From NCBI GenBank assembly GCA_947167725.1, contig CAMVJF010000078.1:1-7557 (forward strand): a stretch of 7,557 nucleotides of DNA. Reading direction: 5' to 3'. Shown here one piece after another: positions 6,000 through 7,557 of the stretch (within the stretch, counting starts at the first letter, position 1; every line of letters starts with the position of its first letter). Below the pieces are notes generated by a model. That model made no database searches. It had not been told where the DNA came from and saw only the letters and a list, made by a program, of their open reading frames with translations. Origin of the DNA: an uncultured Clostridia bacterium (GTDB lineage: Bacteria > Bacillota > Clostridia > Oscillospirales > Oscillospiraceae). The position numbers were made by a program, and so were the translations under genes.

Positions 6000-7505
6000 A
6001 TGAATCAGGACAAAGTCACCAAGCGGAACCTTTGGTTTTTCCCACTCGGCACGGTAGGACGCGACATGATCTATAATCTTGTCACGAGCTATCTCTACAC
6101 CTTCGTCCTCTTCACACGTCAGTTGTCAGCTGCACAGCTTTCCGCGATCGCCGGCATTATGATTGCCGCCCGCATCTTCGACGCGGCGAACGACCCGATC
6201 ATGGGCAACATCATCGAGCGTACCCGCAGTAAATGGGGCAAATTCAAGCCCTGGCTCGCGATCGGTATCGTCACGACCTCTCTCGTGATCTACGCCGCGT
6301 TCAACACCAAGCTGCAGGGCTGGAGCTTCGTTTGGTTCTTCGGCGTCGTCTATTTCCTCTATTCGATCACCTACACCATGCATGACATCTCCTACTGGGG
6401 CATGGTGCCCGCGCTGAGCTCCGACGCGAACACCCGCAACCAGTTCACGTCGCGGGCTACTCTTTTTGCCGGCATCGGCGGCATGATGGCCGCGGCCTTC
6501 ATTCCCATGCTCACCGCAGGCGACAAGGCGATCGGCGGCAACGCTGTGACGGCCTACGGCATCATCGCCCTGATCTTTGCCATCCTCGGCCCGGCTTTCC
6601 TGTCCTTCACGATCTTCGGCGTCAAGGAACAGCGCGATTATAACAACGAGCCCGCGCCTCCCGTCAGCTTCAAGAAGATCTGGTCCACGATCACCGGCAA
6701 CGATCAGCTTCTGTGGATCTCTCTGATCTTCCTGATCCAGCAGATCGGCAACGGCATCGTCCTCTCGGGCGTCGGCTCTACCTATATCTACGTGGATTTC
6801 GGCTATCAGGGCGGCTTCTTCACCATGTTCCAGATGCTGGGCATGATGGTCACCGGCTTCCTGATGATCTTCTATCCCGCGATCTCCCGTCATATGAAGC
6901 GCAAAAGACTGATGGATGTACTGATGCTCGTCTCTCTGATCGGCTATGCGATGATGCTGCTTCCCGGATTGCTCATGCCCAAGGGCATCGCTGTGATCGC
7001 CGGCTTCGATCTCAAGTTCATCGTCATCACCCTCGGCTATATGCTGGCGAACTTCGGTCAGTACGGCTTCTACCTGATCATGATGATCTCGATCATGAAC
7101 ACAGTCGAGTACAATGAGCTCAAGAACGGCACCCGCGACGAGGGCATCGTATCCTCCCTGCGTCCCTTCCTGACGAAGCTTGCCTCCGCACTGACCATTG
7201 CGATCGCGAGCGGAACGTACATCGTGCTCGACCTGCTCAAATATACCAACGGCATCGCCGAGCAGGAGCAGCTCGCTAACCAGGGAGTGATCAGCTCCGA
7301 GGCAAAGGCAGAGGCCATCACCGAGCTGCTCAAGGGCGTTCACAGCGGCCAGACGCTCGGTCTGATGATCGTGATGACCGTTCTGCCCTGCGTGCTCATG
7401 TTCATTTCCTATATCCTGTACAAGAAACACTATAAGCTCGACGAAGCGGAATATGACCGCATTTGTGAAGAGATCGCGGCGAAGAAAGCCGCGAAGGAAG
7501 CGTGA
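6000..7505 (+). CDS. GPH-family (MelB-type) sugar:cation symporter
   Basis: This 501-residue inner-membrane transporter of the glycoside-pentoside-hexuronide:cation symporter family has about twelve hydrophobic helices (roughly between residues 20 and 475) with a cytoplasmic loop near 207-235. The family signature is strong: FDAANDPIMG (60-69), in which D61 and D65 correspond to the cation-site aspartates D55 and D59 of MelB, then RTRSKWGKFKPWL (74-86). TMHDISYWGMVPALS (126-140) has D129 at the place of MelB D124. In the second half, GTRDEGIVSSLRPFLTK (377-393) is also typical. It would import a glycoside, pentoside or hexuronide with Na+ or H+; the substrate is not readable from sequence. 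Length is slightly above the usual 450-480, owing to a polar segment at 415-450 before the last helix and a Lys/Glu-rich tail. It has its own promoter and GGAG ribosome binding site, with a hairpin just after the stop. No glycosidase gene is in the window to hint at the sugar. Confidence 0.93.
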   Translation: MNQDKVTKRNLWFFPLGTVGRDMIYNLVTSYLYTFVLFTRQLSAAQLSAIAGIMIAARIFDAANDPIMGNIIERTRSKWGKFKPWLAIGIVTTSLVIYAAFNTKLQGWSFVWFFGVVYFLYSITYTMHDISYWGMVPALSSDANTRNQFTSRATLFAGIGGMMAAAFIPMLTAGDKAIGGNAVTAYGIIALIFAILGPAFLSFTIFGVKEQRDYNNEPAPPVSFKKIWSTITGNDQLLWISLIFLIQQIGNGIVLSGVGSTYIYVDFGYQGGFFTMFQMLGMMVTGFLMIFYPAISRHMKRKRLMDVLMLVSLIGYAMMLLPGLLMPKGIAVIAGFDLKFIVITLGYMLANFGQYGFYLIMMISIMNTVEYNELKNGTRDEGIVSSLRPFLTKLASALTIAIASGTYIVLDLLKYTNGIAEQEQLANQGVISSEAKAEAITELLKGVHSGQTLGLMIVMTVLPCVLMFISYILYKKHYKLDEAEYDRICEEIAAKKAAKEA

Positions 7506-7514
7506 GCCTGACCA

Positions 7515-7543
7515 AAGCGGCACTGCGAATCGCAGTGCCGCTT
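7515..7543 (+). terminator. Hairpin after the symporter gene, probable terminator
   Basis: AAGCGGCACTGCG (7515-7527) and CGCAGTGCCGCTT (7531-7543) pair perfectly over 13 bp around an AAT loop, beginning 9 nt after the stop codon at 7503-7505. The stem is very stable and GC-rich. The bases after it are CCCCAATTGG, so the usual run of T is missing on the plus strand; it may terminate inefficiently or protect the mRNA 3' end instead. Confidence 0.65.
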
Positions 7544-7557
7544 CCCCAATTGGAGAG

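Noticed and set aside
6126..7523. A 465-codon minus-strand open frame across the symporter gene
   Set aside because: The translation is rich in His, Asp and Glu, as expected from the antisense of hydrophobic codons, and has no family resemblance; the plus strand is a clear GPH transporter.

Overview
The window holds four complete protein-coding genes and the first codons of a fifth. The most likely source is an anaerobic, probably gut-dwelling Clostridia (Bacillota), perhaps in or near the Oscillospirales. That placement rests on protein style: a secreted leucine-rich-repeat protein with Cys-pair linkers and a C-terminal 'GNVGLNFY' region, a GPH-family sugar symporter, GGAGG-type ribosome binding sites and sigma-A-like promoters. 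It is an inference; no rRNA or other phylogenetic marker is present.

Layout. On the minus strand, 3925-101 encodes a 1274-residue secreted protein with three leucine-rich-repeat modules. It is followed 33 bp later, with no visible terminator, by the start of a small gene with a hydrophobic N-terminus (67-1, cut by the window edge); the two probably share an operon. Positions 3926-4236 are an AT-rich divergent intergenic region. It carries a good minus-strand promoter (TTGCAT-17-TATAAT with an extended -10 TG) and an unusual cluster of TTG-type hexamers and a 10-bp inverted repeat, which could be an operator.

On the plus strand, 4237-5241 encodes a D-2-hydroxyacid dehydrogenase with its catalytic Arg/Glu/His set intact. 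It overlaps by 13 bp the next gene (5229-5921), a cytoplasmic papain/C39-like protein with candidate Cys36 and His176; the two are probably translationally coupled. A third plus-strand gene (6000-7505) has its own extended -10 promoter and encodes a 12-helix GPH (MelB-type) sugar:cation symporter. It ends just before a perfect 13-bp hairpin (7515-7543).

How the genes may work together: the LRR protein is an extracellular binding or adhesion protein by type. The symporter imports a glycoside, pentoside or hexuronide, and the dehydrogenase interconverts a 2-oxo acid and a D-2-hydroxy acid. A link between sugar uptake and the dehydrogenase is possible but nothing in the sequence fixes a substrate. 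No RNA gene, mobile element, CRISPR array or origin was seen. The least understood items are the dehydrogenase/papain-like gene pair, the duplicated C-terminal domain of the LRR protein, and the phased hexamers in the divergent intergenic region.
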